A DNA stretch of 64,000 nt from a bacterium D16-50. GTDB taxonomy: Bacteria > Bacillota > Clostridia > Lachnospirales > Lachnospiraceae. Positions 55,061 through 63,624 of the stretch are shown in pieces. The stretch lies in the NCBI GenBank assembly GCA_003612485.1, contig RAZA01000002.1:186001-250000 (forward strand), read 5' to 3'. Position 1 is the first letter of the stretch. Each line of letters begins with the position of its first letter. The position numbers and the translations under genes are program-made. The notes beneath the pieces are model-generated. The model made no database searches. It saw only the letters and a list, made by a program, of their open reading frames with translations, and was not told where the DNA came from.

Positions 55061-56263
55061 CTATACCGCCGAAACCAGCCTCACGGTCTCCCTTGCGATG
55101 GCCAGCTCCTCATTGGTAGGAATCACCATCACCGTGGTGGAGCTGTCGGGGGTAGTTATGGCAATATCCTCGCCCCGTTTCCCGTTGGCCTCCTGATCCA
55201 GCTTCACCCCCAGATATCCCAGATACTCGCAGACGAAGGTGCGCACCAAAGGCGCATTCTCCCCTACCCCGGCGGTAAAGCAGATCACGTCAACGCCGTT
55301 CATGGCCGCCGCATAGGCCCCGACGTACTTCGCCACCCTATAGCTGAAGGTCTTCAGAGTGCGGACGGCATTATCATCTCCCTTATGATATCCGTCCTCC
55401 AGATCCCGGAAATCCGAGGATAGGTTATCGGACAGCCCTAAAACGCCTGACTTCTTGTTCAGCACGGACATGATCTCATCGATATCCTTCTTTTCCTTAT
55501 GTGCCAGAAACTCAATGATGGCGGGATCTATATCCCCGGAACGAGTTCCCATGATCAGGCCCTCCAGAGGCGTAAGGCCCATAGAGGTATCCACGCATTT
55601 ACCGTTCTTCACCGCAGAGACGCTGGCGCCGTTGCCCAGATGGCAGACAATGATCTTCAGATCCTTGTAATCCCTGCCCAGAACCTCCGCCGCCCGCTTG
55701 GATACATAGGAATGGCTGGTGCCGTGGAAGCCGTATCTCCGGATCTTGTATTTCTTATAATATTCATAAGGAAGGCCGTACAGATAGGCCTCCTCGGGCA
55801 TGGTCTGATGGAACGCGGTGTCAAAGACACCCACCATGGGAGTTGACGGCATCAGCTTCCTGCAGGCGTTGATGCCGATGAGATTGGCCGGATTGTGCAG
55901 AGGGGCGAGATCATTGCACTCCTCCACCGCCCTCATCACTTCATCGTCAATCACAACGGAATCCGCAAATTTCTCCCCTCCATGTACCACCCGATGGCCC
56001 ACGGCCCCGATCTCATCAAGGCTTCCCACCACCCCGGTGACAGGGTTGGTCAGGGCCTCTAACACCAGCCGGATGGCCTCGGTATGGTCGGGCATGGGCG
56101 TGATCGTCTTTTCCTTCTCCCCTCCTTCAGGGGCGTAGGTAATCATGCTCCCGTCTATGCCGATCCTCTCGCAGAGTCCCTTGGCAAGGCACTGCTCGGA
56201 CACAGAATCGATGAGCTGGAACTTCAGCGACGAGCTGCCGCAGTTAATAACTAATACTTTCAT
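55061..56263 (-). CDS. ackA: Acetate kinase
   Basis: 400 aa from the ATG at 56263. It starts MKVLVINCGSSSLKFQLID, has GHRVVHGGEKFADSV, RRYGFHGTSHSYVS, MGTRSGDIDPAI and FTAGVGENAPLVR. It makes ATP and acetate from acetyl phosphate, the energy-yielding last step of mixed-acid fermentation. Cotranscribed with pta upstream, with a 59-aa membrane protein gene between them. The operon has its own promoter at 58021 and terminator. Confidence 0.98.
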   Translation of the reverse strand: MKVLVINCGSSSLKFQLIDSVSEQCLAKGLCERIGIDGSMITYAPEGGEKEKTITPMPDHTEAIRLVLEALTNPVTGVVGSLDEIGAVGHRVVHGGEKFADSVVIDDEVMRAVEECNDLAPLHNPANLIGINACRKLMPSTPMVGVFDTAFHQTMPEEAYLYGLPYEYYKKYKIRRYGFHGTSHSYVSKRAAEVLGRDYKDLKIIVCHLGNGASVSAVKNGKCVDTSMGLTPLEGLIMGTRSGDIDPAIIEFLAHKEKKDIDEIMSVLNKKSGVLGLSDNLSSDFRDLEDGYHKGDDNAVRTLKTFSYRVAKYVGAYAAAMNGVDVICFTAGVGENAPLVRTFVCEYLGYLGVKLDQEANGKRGEDIAITTPDSSTTVMVIPTNEELAIARETVRLVSAV

Positions 56264-56292
56264 GGCCAAACATCCTTTCGTAATAAATTTCC

Positions 56293-56472
56293 TCAGACGT
56301 CCCTTCTGTACGCCTTATAGCAGTTATAAAAATTGATGGCTCCGAAGGCCAGAAATGCCGCTCCCAGAATCATCGTATGGATCCTTCCCTTAGCCAATAT
56401 GACTTCCGCCACACCCAGCACTATGTCCAGCAGGCCTACCACAAAATACCTTCTCACCAATTTGTTCTTCAT
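56293..56472 (-). CDS. Small membrane protein between pta and ackA, 59 aa
   Basis: ATG at 56472 with GAGGTG six nucleotides upstream. Two hydrophobic segments (FVVGLLDIVLGVAEVILAKG and TMILGAAFLAFGAINFYN) with basic ends (KNKLVRRY, YKAYRRDV) predict a two-helix hairpin with both ends in the cytoplasm. No family recognised. It sits 30 nt before ackA and 155 nt after pta, so it belongs to the acetate operon, which makes a link to acetate or acetyl-phosphate handling conceivable, though unproven. Confidence 0.7.
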   Translation of the reverse strand: MKNKLVRRYFVVGLLDIVLGVAEVILAKGRIHTMILGAAFLAFGAINFYNCYKAYRRDV

Positions 56473-56627
56473 CTTCGCACCTCTCTTGTATCCCCCCGTC
56501 CATCCTCCCAAAGGCGGCAAAAAACATCATGCCGCCTCCAAATGTTCCCAGTCAGTTCATACACAGCCCTTGTCGGCTGCGCCTTCGTGGATTCACGGCC
56601 CTTGGCCTTCGTCATTCAGGGCGGTTC

Positions 56628-57629
56628 TCACGCCAGCTGGGCCTGCACCGCCGTCAGCGCCACCACGCCCACAATGTCCTGCCAAGAACATCCTCTGGAC
56701 AGATCATTCACCGGCTTGGCTATGCCCTGCAGCATAGGGCCGTAGGCCTCCGCGCCCCCCAGCCTCTGCACCAGCTTGTAGCCGATATTGCCGGCGTCCA
56801 GATTGGGAAAGATTAAAATATTTGCTCTCCCGCCAACGGGGCTGCCGGGAGACTTGGACTTGGCCACTCCGGGAACCAGCGCCGCGTCCAGCTGCAGCTC
56901 CCCGTCCAGAATCAGATGAGGATATTCCTCTCTGGCGATTCTGGTGGCCTCCACCACCTTGTCCACCATGGCGTGCTTCGCGCTCCCCTTAGTGGAGTGG
57001 CTGAGCATGGCTATGACGGGCTTTGGCCCGATCAGCGACTTGAAACTCCTATAGGAAGTCTCCGCTATGGCGGCCAGCTCCTCGGCGGTAGGATCCTGAT
57101 TCAGGCCGCAGTCCGCAAAGAGAAACGCGCCTTCGTCCCCCTGATCCTTGAACTGAGTGTCCATGACGAAAAACGCTGATACAAGCTTCACGCCGGGAGC
57201 CGTCTTCAGAATCTGCAGCGCAGGCCTCAGGGTGTCCGCTGTGGAATGGCAAGCCCCAGCCACCATGCCGTCCGCGTCTCCGGCCTTCACCATAACGATT
57301 CCGAATGTCAGATAGTCATCTAAAAGGATCTCCCTTGCCTTCTCCGGAGTCATGCCTTTGGTCTTTCTGGTCTCGTACAAAAGATTCACATACTCCTCCA
57401 GCTTAGGGGTATTGGCAGGATTAATCACGGTAATGTTGGTGAGGTCCACCTCCAGCCAGCCGGCGCCGTCCATGATCTTTTCCTCGTCGCCCACCATGAT
57501 GATGTTGGCTATGCCTTCCTCCATGATCTTCGCCGCCGCAAGCAGAGTTCTCTTATCCTTGGACTCCGGCAGGACGATGGTCTTTTTATCCAGCTTTGCC
57601 CTTTCCTTAATCTTGTCAATATATGACAT
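56628..57629 (-). CDS. pta: Phosphate acetyltransferase
   Basis: 333 aa, the short single-domain type. It begins [20 protein letters not shown] and has [40 protein letters not shown] and [20 protein letters not shown]. It converts acetyl-CoA and phosphate to acetyl phosphate. The ATG at 57629 is preceded by AAAGGAG. Its 5' leader is about 385 nt and holds the 22-bp repeat array. ackA follows in the same operon. Confidence 0.97.
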   Translation of the reverse strand: MSYIDKIKERAKLDKKTIVLPESKDKRTLLAAAKIMEEGIANIIMVGDEEKIMDGAGWLEVDLTNITVINPANTPKLEEYVNLLYETRKTKGMTPEKAREILLDDYLTFGIVMVKAGDADGMVAGACHSTADTLRPALQILKTAPGVKLVSAFFVMDTQFKDQGDEGAFLFADCGLNQDPTAEELAAIAETSYRSFKSLIGPKPVIAMLSHSTKGSAKHAMVDKVVEATRIAREEYPHLILDGELQLDAALVPGVAKSKSPGSPVGGRANILIFPNLDAGNIGYKLVQRLGGAEAYGPMLQGIAKPVNDLSRGCSWQDIVGVVALTAVQAQLA

Positions 57630-57927
57630 ATCCCTTCTCCTTTCCTGCGGTCACCGCCATTTCTTCTGCGGTCCCCCGCCATTTCTTCTGCGGTCCCCCG
57701 CCATTTCTTCCGCGGTCCCCGCCATTTCCTCTGCGGTCCCCCGCCATTTCTTCTGCGGTCCCCCGCCATTTCTTCTGCGGTCCCCCGCCATTTCTTCTGC
57801 GGTCCCCCGCCATTTCTTCTGCGGTCCCCCGCCATTTCTTCTGCGGTCCCCCGCCATTTCTTCTGCGGTCCCCCGCCATTTCTTCTGCGGTCCCCCGCCA
57901 TTTCTTACTGCAGTCTGTCATCCCCAT
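57616..57927 (-). other. Open frame through the repeat array, overlapping the pta start (possible uORF)
   Basis: 103 codons from an ATG at 57927 with GGGGGGA upstream, no stop through the array, then TGA at 57618-57616, 14 nt inside pta. The product would be an Arg/Gly-rich 22-residue repeat (EEMAGDRRRNGGGPQKKWRG). All three minus frames are open in the array because 22 is not a multiple of 3, so openness alone is no evidence of coding. The stop position is compatible with translational coupling to pta. Confidence 0.3.
57641..57907 (-). repeat. Array of 22-bp tandem repeats in the pta leader, hairpin-forming
   Basis: Plus-strand unit TTTCTTCTGCGGTCCCCCGC plus CA, 22 bp. Full units start at 57660, 57682, 57704 (21 bp), 57725, 57747, 57769, 57791, 57813, 57835, 57857 and 57879; a degenerate 19-bp copy is at 57641 and a partial copy at 57901. 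In the pta transcript every unit reads UGGCGGGGGACCGCAGAAGA and AA, folding GCGG / CCGC around GGGA (GNRA form). The few unit differences fall in loop or linker, never in the stem. Every unit has an AUG. The array ends 12 nt before the pta start codon. Confidence 0.9.
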
Positions 57928-58020
57928 GCCGACGTCCCCCCAAAGCCGCCTTCACGCTTCTCATGATATACTTCTATACAATATATCCAATTTTTCCGCT
58001 TAACAAACTGCGCTGTTTAT

Positions 58021-58049
58021 ATTATACTAAATCCGGAGACAATAAACAA
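58021..58049 (-). promoter_or_regulatory. pta promoter
   Basis: Minus-strand TTGTTT (58049-58044), 17-nt spacer, TATAAT (58026-58021). The start point near 58013 puts the repeat array wholly in the leader. Confidence 0.75.
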
Positions 58050-58128
58050 GGACAAATATTCGCTAAATTGTATATTTTAAAATACACCCGGCTTCCTTGT
58101 CTTTTCGTTTTTCCGATGAATCGGCACA

Positions 58129-58142
58129 TGTAAACGCTTACA
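58129..58142. promoter_or_regulatory. Catabolite-responsive element (cre)
   Basis: TGTAAACGCTTACA, a perfect 14-bp palindrome that matches the CcpA cre consensus. It lies about 120 bp upstream of the pta start point and about 30 bp upstream of the tmcAL -35. CcpA activates pta and ackA in Bacillus from upstream cre sites, so the acetate operon is the likely target. Confidence 0.7.
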
Positions 58143-58170
58143 TACTATGTTATTTTTTTCACATTACCTT

Positions 58171-58199
58171 TTGACATTTTTTAACGCAATATTGATAAT
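58171..58199 (+). promoter_or_regulatory. tmcAL promoter
   Basis: TTGACA (58171-58176), 17-nt spacer, GATAAT (58194-58199), 22 nt before the start codon. Confidence 0.8.
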
Positions 58200-58221
58200 C
58201 TTGGTATTTGAGGAGACTTCC

Positions 58222-59463
58222 ATGACAGTGAACGGTATTATAGCAGAATACAACCCCTTCCACAACGGCCACCTCTATCAATTGGAGGAATCCCGCCGCC
58301 TCACCAATGCAGACTATACAGTGGTGATAATGAGTGGGGATTTTGTCCAGAGAGGAGCTCCCGCCCTTATATGCAAGCACGCAAGGGCCAAGATGGCTCT
58401 TGGCTGCGGCGCGGATCTGGTGATAGAGCTGCCTGTGCTCTACGCCGCCGCCAGCGCCGAATATTTTGCCGCAGGCGCCGTGGCCCTATTGGATAAGCTG
58501 GGAGTGGTCACCCATCTATGCTTCGGCAGCGAATGCGGAAACGATGCACTGCTTTGGCAGCTGGCCCGCGCTCTGTCCGAAGAACCGGAGGAATACCGGA
58601 CTGCCCTGAAACAGTTTCTGAAGGAAGGCGCCGCCTACCCCTGCGCAAGAAGCCGGGCTCTGGATGCAGTCCGCTCCCTTGAGCTGCCGGAAGGCTGGAG
58701 AGAAATCCTCGCTTCCCCCAACAACCTGCTGGGCATGGAATACATTCGGGCGCTTCTGAAAAGAAACAGCTCCATAACCCCCGTCACTGTAAAAAGGCTG
58801 GGAGCCGGATATCACGAAACCATGCATGGCTCCGCTCTGGCCATCCGTCAGACCCTGCGGCAGGGTGCAGACCGTGAGAACGCCAAAAAAGCCGTTTATT
58901 CCGATATGCCTCCTAAGGCCGCCTCGATCCTGCTGGGTCAGCTAAAAGAAAGGCCTCCCATGCATGGGGACGCCCTTTCTTCCATTCTGTATTTCAAGCT
59001 GTTCAGGGAAAGCGAATACGGCTATGAAAAATATCTTGACCTATCTTCGGATCTGTCGGATCGAATCCAAAAAATGCTGGGGAGCTTCACCGGCTACGAA
59101 GCCTTCTGCCAGCTTTTAAAGACGCGGAACATGACCTATTCCAGAATCAGCCGATGCCTGCTGCACATCCTTCTGGACATCGAAAAGGAACATATGGAGC
59201 TGGGCCGTTCCCTTGACTATGCTCCCTATGCCAGAGTTCTGGGATTCCGAAAAGAAGCCCTGCCTCTGCTTACCGCCATCAAAAGACATTCCTCCATCCC
59301 TCTGGTGACCAAGCTCCTCCGCGGGCAAAAATGCCTGCCGAAAGACGCCTGCAGACTTCTGAATCTGGATATCAGAGCCTCCGGAATCTACAACGGCGTA
59401 TTGTGGAGCGGTTCGGGCCGCCCCGCCCCCAGCGAGTTTTCCACGCCCTTGGTTTTGCTGTAG
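58222..59463 (+). CDS. tmcAL: tRNA(Met) cytidine acetate ligase (YlbM family)
   Basis: 413 aa from the ATG at 58222 with GAGGAG at 8 nt; the in-frame upstream codons lie in the promoter. It has the nucleotidyltransferase signature NGIIAEYNPFHNGHLYQLEE, VVIMSGDFVQRGAPAL, and FGSECGNDALLWQLA. The C-terminal half is the HUP-associated helical domain. TmcAL makes N4-acetylcytidine at the wobble base of elongator tRNA-Met using acetate and ATP, via acetyl-AMP. It is divergent from the acetate operon pta-ackA with a shared cre-containing gap, a fitting neighbour since it consumes acetate. Confidence 0.93.
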   Translation: MTVNGIIAEYNPFHNGHLYQLEESRRLTNADYTVVIMSGDFVQRGAPALICKHARAKMALGCGADLVIELPVLYAAASAEYFAAGAVALLDKLGVVTHLCFGSECGNDALLWQLARALSEEPEEYRTALKQFLKEGAAYPCARSRALDAVRSLELPEGWREILASPNNLLGMEYIRALLKRNSSITPVTVKRLGAGYHETMHGSALAIRQTLRQGADRENAKKAVYSDMPPKAASILLGQLKERPPMHGDALSSILYFKLFRESEYGYEKYLDLSSDLSDRIQKMLGSFTGYEAFCQLLKTRNMTYSRISRCLLHILLDIEKEHMELGRSLDYAPYARVLGFRKEALPLLTAIKRHSSIPLVTKLLRGQKCLPKDACRLLNLDIRASGIYNGVLWSGSGRPAPSEFSTPLVLL

Positions 59464-59481
59464 ATCCTTCCAAAGACGCCG

Positions 59482-60693
59482 CTATATCTTTTTCTTCCAG
59501 ATATGGGCTGCCAGAAAGCACAGCGCCGTGCCCGCCAGAGCGGCCACAAACCAGACAAAGACCGTGGCGGTCCACCCTGCCCGCTCCGACAGCAGGGCGA
59601 TCCCATATGTAGACACCGCGCTGCCCACGTAGGCGCAGCAGTTCAGCAGACCGGACACCGTGGAAATCTTTCCGTATTTCTGAAAAAAGGGCGGCACCAT
59701 GGATACCAGCATCAGGTTTGCCCCATACATGCAGCCCGTCAGCACTGCGGAGCAGGCCACGGAGCCTGCGGTGCTTCTCCCCGATACAAAAGTCAGCGCC
59801 AGCGCGAAGCAAGCCCCGGCACCGAAAATCAGCCCGGCGCATGTCAAAGGATTCCGAAATGCCTTCTGATACAAGGCTCCGGCACATTTTACTCCCACAA
59901 CACTGAATATTGGCAGCGCCACCCCGGTGAGAATGGATATCTCACTGCCCAGTTTATAGGTCTCGGAAATATACGAGGGCATCCACGTGGTTACTCCGTC
60001 CCGCAGGGCTCCCTGCAGCACAATACAGAGCATCACAAGCAAAACCAGAGGCCATATGGCCAAAACGGAAGCTTTTTTCCCTGACGATACATCCTCCTGC
60101 TTCTGCTCCTCCCCGGCATATTCGCTTTCATGGCAGCATTTCTGCCAGAAAACAGCCATGACGACTCCCACCGCGGCGGCAGCGGCAAACACTGCCCTCC
60201 ACCCGGACAGCATGATCAACAGCGGCGCGCCTAAATATACCACGATGGTGCCAAATGATCCTCCCAGACTGACCATAGTCGCTGTCCTCTTATAATCGCT
60301 GTCCGAAAAGAGCCTTACCATCAGCCTTACCATGGGCGGCCACAAGAATGCCTGCGCCAGCCCGTTGACACACCATACCGCGGTCATCTGCATATGTCCC
60401 GAACAGAAAAGAATCAAGAAATTCATCCCCCCGGTCACAAGCAGGCCTGCCAGCACAAGGCGTTTGGGCGACACGCGATCCCCCAAGTATCCGCTGAGGA
60501 GCTGCCCCAGCCCATAGGTGACGGCGCTCCCCGTCACTGCGGCGGACAGCATGCCCTTGGTCATCCCCGTCTGCTCCACCATCTCCGGCAGGATTGCTCC
60601 GAAATTAAGTCTCGTCACATAGCTCACCATGTAAGTTACGGTAAGCAAAAATGTCATAGTCTTTATGCTTTTTTTGTCTGTCAGCTTACACAA
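59482..60693 (-). CDS. MFS transporter, organophosphate/antiporter-like
   Basis: 403 aa with twelve helices. The N-terminal half has YMVSYVTRLNFGAILPEM and the MFS signature GYLGDRVSPKRLVLAG between helices 2 and 3. The overall pattern (GLAQAFLWPPMVRLMVRLFS) resembles the OPA family (GlpT/UhpT). The substrate may be a sugar phosphate or organic phosphate, not determined. It follows a DeoR regulator by 132 nt on the same strand, a common pairing that suggests DeoR controls it. Confidence 0.88.
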   Translation of the reverse strand: MCKLTDKKSIKTMTFLLTVTYMVSYVTRLNFGAILPEMVEQTGMTKGMLSAAVTGSAVTYGLGQLLSGYLGDRVSPKRLVLAGLLVTGGMNFLILFCSGHMQMTAVWCVNGLAQAFLWPPMVRLMVRLFSDSDYKRTATMVSLGGSFGTIVVYLGAPLLIMLSGWRAVFAAAAAVGVVMAVFWQKCCHESEYAGEEQKQEDVSSGKKASVLAIWPLVLLVMLCIVLQGALRDGVTTWMPSYISETYKLGSEISILTGVALPIFSVVGVKCAGALYQKAFRNPLTCAGLIFGAGACFALALTFVSGRSTAGSVACSAVLTGCMYGANLMLVSMVPPFFQKYGKISTVSGLLNCCAYVGSAVSTYGIALLSERAGWTATVFVWFVAALAGTALCFLAAHIWKKKI

Positions 60694-60825
60694 AACCCAT
60701 TCCCTCCGGTCATTTCATCTTTGCCTGCGCATTTTCCGGCAGGCACACTTATCTACCTTGCTCCCTCGGTGCCGCCGCTTCTGGCAGTTTGGTCTGCTCC
60801 CAACAATTTCCGCCGCCCCTCTGCC

Positions 60826-61590
60826 TCAGCTCCTCACCACTTCAAACCCGGCCTTTACGTATGTCTCCAGAATCTCATCCGGCAGTCCCGCATCCGTTAT
60901 ATATCTGTACGAGGCGCTCATTTCACAGATCTTCAGAGGTGCGCAGACCCCCACCTTGGAACTGTCCGCCAAGACATACACCTGATCCGATATCTCTAAA
61001 AAAGCCCGCTGAATGGCAATCAGCTCCTGCATATGGTCGCGGATCCCAAAGTTCAGAGAGATTGCCGACGGCGCAATGAAGCATTTCGAGACATGCAGCT
61101 GTCGTATCATGTCAAGTGTCAAGTGACCACAGAAGCACTTCTCCTCCGGCAGGTAGAATCCCCCTACAAGGATCGTGCGGATGTTTTCCCTCTCGGATAG
61201 CAGCTTCACCGTCTCCAACGAATGAGTCAGCACCGTCAGCTCCCGAAACCGCTCTCCCAGCACCCCAGCCAGCTCCAAGGCAGTGCTGCCCGTGTCCAGC
61301 GCTATGTAATCCCCCTCCTGAATATAGGCACATGCCGCCAGCGCTATTTTTCGCTTCTCCGGGCGATGCTCCACCACTCTCCCTGAAAGGCTGGTGTAAT
61401 TCTGCAGCCGCCCCACAGCCACGGCTCCCCCGTGAACCCGCCGCAGCCGCCCTTGGCTCTCCAGATATTCCAGATCCCTCCGAATGGTTTCCACCGAGAC
61501 CTGAAAAAGCTCCGTCAGCTCCGAGGTTGTAACGGAGGGTTTTCTTTTCAGCATTTCCTCTATCTTTATTTTCCTCTCATCCGCAAACAT
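60826..61590 (-). CDS. DeoR-family transcriptional regulator
   Basis: 254 aa from the ATG at 61590 (GGGAG at 9 nt; a TTG at 61596 is less likely). The N-terminal DeoR winged helix reads RKIKIEEMLKRKPSVTTSEL and SVETIRRDLEYLESQGRLRR. The C-terminal sugar-phosphate sensor domain has ALDTGSTALELAG and VYVLADSSKVG. These repressors respond to phosphorylated sugars. It probably controls the downstream MFS gene and itself. It has its own sigma-A promoter. Confidence 0.93.
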   Translation of the reverse strand: MFADERKIKIEEMLKRKPSVTTSELTELFQVSVETIRRDLEYLESQGRLRRVHGGAVAVGRLQNYTSLSGRVVEHRPEKRKIALAACAYIQEGDYIALDTGSTALELAGVLGERFRELTVLTHSLETVKLLSERENIRTILVGGFYLPEEKCFCGHLTLDMIRQLHVSKCFIAPSAISLNFGIRDHMQELIAIQRAFLEISDQVYVLADSSKVGVCAPLKICEMSASYRYITDAGLPDEILETYVKAGFEVVRS

Positions 61591-61627
61591 TTCCAATCAC
61601 TCCCACACATTTGCAACTATCTACACA

Positions 61628-61656
61628 TATATACTACACCTGAGCAAGAATGTCAA
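61628..61656 (-). promoter_or_regulatory. deoR-family gene promoter
   Basis: Minus-strand perfect TTGACA (61656-61651), 17-nt spacer, TATATA (61633-61628), about 30 nt upstream of the ribosome binding site. Confidence 0.8.
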
Positions 61657-61712
61657 TAGCCGTCTATAAAATTCATTCCGTACATTTCGGAATTAACTTT
61701 TCCAAACAGTCC

Positions 61713-61750
61713 AAAAAAGCGCAGAAGCTCCTTCCCGCTTCTGCGCTTTT
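61713..61750. terminator. Bidirectional-looking terminator after the DUF711 gene
   Basis: Perfect 10-bp stem GCGCAGAAGC / GCTTCTGCGC (61719-61746), 8-nt loop, with A6 before and T4 after. On the minus strand it ends the PFL-family gene with a T6 run. Confidence 0.85.
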
Positions 61751-61795
61751 CCCTTTGTGCAAAAATCTCTCTTACCTATCTCAGTCTTACCTATC

Positions 61796-63160
61796 TCAAT
61801 TTTTGAAACTATGAATCGGTGCAGGGATCCTTCCCCTGCGGCCTATGAAAGCCTCGCAGGAAAACCCGTTTACCGGCATGATAGGCGCATAGCCCAGCAG
61901 GCCTCCGAACTCCACGGTCTCCCCCACACCCTTTCCGATCACGGGAATAATGCGGACGGCAGTGGTCTTCTGGTTCACCATGCCGATGGCCATCTCGTCG
62001 GCAATGATACCGGATATGGTAGATGCCTTGGTATCCCCCGGAATGGCGATCATATCCAGCCCCACGGAGCAGACGCAGGTCATGGCCTCCAGCTTTTCCA
62101 AGGTCAGGGCTCCCGCCTGCACCGCATCGATCATCCCCTGATCCTCGCTGACGGGAATGAACGCGCCGCTCAAGCCTCCCACATAGGAGGAAGCCATGAC
62201 GCCCCCCTTCTTCACCTGATCGTTCAAAAGGGCCAGCGCCGCCGTGGTGCCGGGAGCGCCTGCATGTTCCAGACCGATCTCACAGAGAATGTCCGCCACG
62301 CTGTCCCCGATGGCAGGGGTGGGCGCCAGTGAAAGATCCACGATGCCGAAGGGAACCCCCAGCCTTGCGGAGGCCTCCTGAGCCACCAGCTGTCCCACTC
62401 TGGTAACCTTGAACGCCGTCTTTTTGATGGTCTCGCACAGCACCTCAAAGCTCTCCCCCCGAACCTTTTCAAGGGCGTTCTTCACCACGCCGGGGCCGCT
62501 GACCCCCACATTGATGATCTTGTCCGCCTCAGTGACTCCATGGAAGGCCCCGGCCATAAAGGGATTGTCGTCCGGCGCATTGCAGAACACTACCAGCTTC
62601 GCACAGCCCAGAGAATCGTTCTCCTTGGTGTATTCCGCAGTATTTTTGATGATCTCGCCCATGAGCCTCACAGCGTCCATGTTGATGCCGGTTCGGGTAG
62701 AGCCCAGATTCACGGAGCTGCAGACCCTTTCCGTTGAAGACAGCGCAAGAGGAATGGAGCGGATCAAAAGCTCGTCTGCGGAAGTCATTCCCTTGCAGAC
62801 CAGCGCAGAATATCCGCCGATGAAGTTCACCCCCACGTCCTTTGCCACCTTATCCAGCGTCCCTGCCAGAGCCGCAAAGTCTTCCGCACACCTGCAGGCA
62901 GCGCCGCCTACCAGAGCCATTGGGGTCACGGAAATCCTTTTGTTTACGATAGGAACCCCGAATTCTCTGGAAATCTCCTCCCCCGTCCGCACCAAATCCT
63001 TGGCTGCATCATATATCTTCCGATAGATCTTATCCTTCAGCTTGTCCAGGTCCGAATCGATGCAGTCCAAGAGGCTCACTCCCAAAGTGATGGTACGCAC
63101 GTCAAGATTCTCCTTGGAAATCATATTGTTGGTCTCTGTCACTTCATATAAATTAATCAT
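61796..63160 (-). CDS. PFL family protein, DUF711/UPF0210
   Basis: 454 aa. It shows the family features [61 protein letters not shown] and [11 protein letters not shown] at the end. Structures in this family resemble pyruvate-formate-lyase-like barrels but no radical Gly motif is present, and the reaction is unknown. It is nearly always next to the small ACT protein, as here (112 nt upstream). Confidence 0.92.
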   Translation of the reverse strand: MINLYEVTETNNMISKENLDVRTITLGVSLLDCIDSDLDKLKDKIYRKIYDAAKDLVRTGEEISREFGVPIVNKRISVTPMALVGGAACRCAEDFAALAGTLDKVAKDVGVNFIGGYSALVCKGMTSADELLIRSIPLALSSTERVCSSVNLGSTRTGINMDAVRLMGEIIKNTAEYTKENDSLGCAKLVVFCNAPDDNPFMAGAFHGVTEADKIINVGVSGPGVVKNALEKVRGESFEVLCETIKKTAFKVTRVGQLVAQEASARLGVPFGIVDLSLAPTPAIGDSVADILCEIGLEHAGAPGTTAALALLNDQVKKGGVMASSYVGGLSGAFIPVSEDQGMIDAVQAGALTLEKLEAMTCVCSVGLDMIAIPGDTKASTISGIIADEMAIGMVNQKTTAVRIIPVIGKGVGETVEFGGLLGYAPIMPVNGFSCEAFIGRRGRIPAPIHSFKN

Positions 63161-63271
63161 AACCCTCTTCCTCTTTGCTCACATATCCCTTTGTCTATGT
63201 CCAATTTCTTGTGACGCCTCCCCAAGCCCCGTCTCTGTCCTACTCTCCTTAAAGCTTTCTGCAGATCATGC

Positions 63272-63544
63272 CTATATCCGGTGCATCTTGTCGAAAATTT
63301 CCTCCTTCTGGCACTTGATCACCACGCCGATCTCCTCTCCCAGCGCCTCCATCTCTTCCGACATGTCCCCATGGGTTTTCTTCATTCCCGATGTATCCAC
63401 AATCATCATCATATTAAAATATCCCTGTACGATGGTCTGGGAAATATCCAGAATATTGATGCCGTTCTCGGCCAGAAAGGTACAGACTTTTGCAATAATT
63501 CCCACGGTGTCTTTTCCTACTACGGTAATAATCGTTCTCTTCAT
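63272..63544 (-). CDS. ACT domain protein (UPF0237)
   Basis: 90 aa, one ACT domain: MKRTIITVVGKDTVGIIAKV, NGINILDISQTIVQGYFNM. Family members are predicted to bind amino acids or other small ligands and to regulate partner proteins; the DUF711 neighbour is the probable partner. Confidence 0.92.
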   Translation of the reverse strand: MKRTIITVVGKDTVGIIAKVCTFLAENGINILDISQTIVQGYFNMMMIVDTSGMKKTHGDMSEEMEALGEEIGVVIKCQKEEIFDKMHRI

Positions 63545-63624
63545 CTCTTTGCCCTCGTCCTTTCCCTATGCCTTCCATAACTATATCTGCTTTGTGCCCT
63601 GCTGCGCTTTATGTATTTTTGTTT

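Noticed and set aside
57641..57907. Possible CRISPR array
   Set aside because: Units are 22 bp and directly abutting with no unique spacers, and no cas genes are present.
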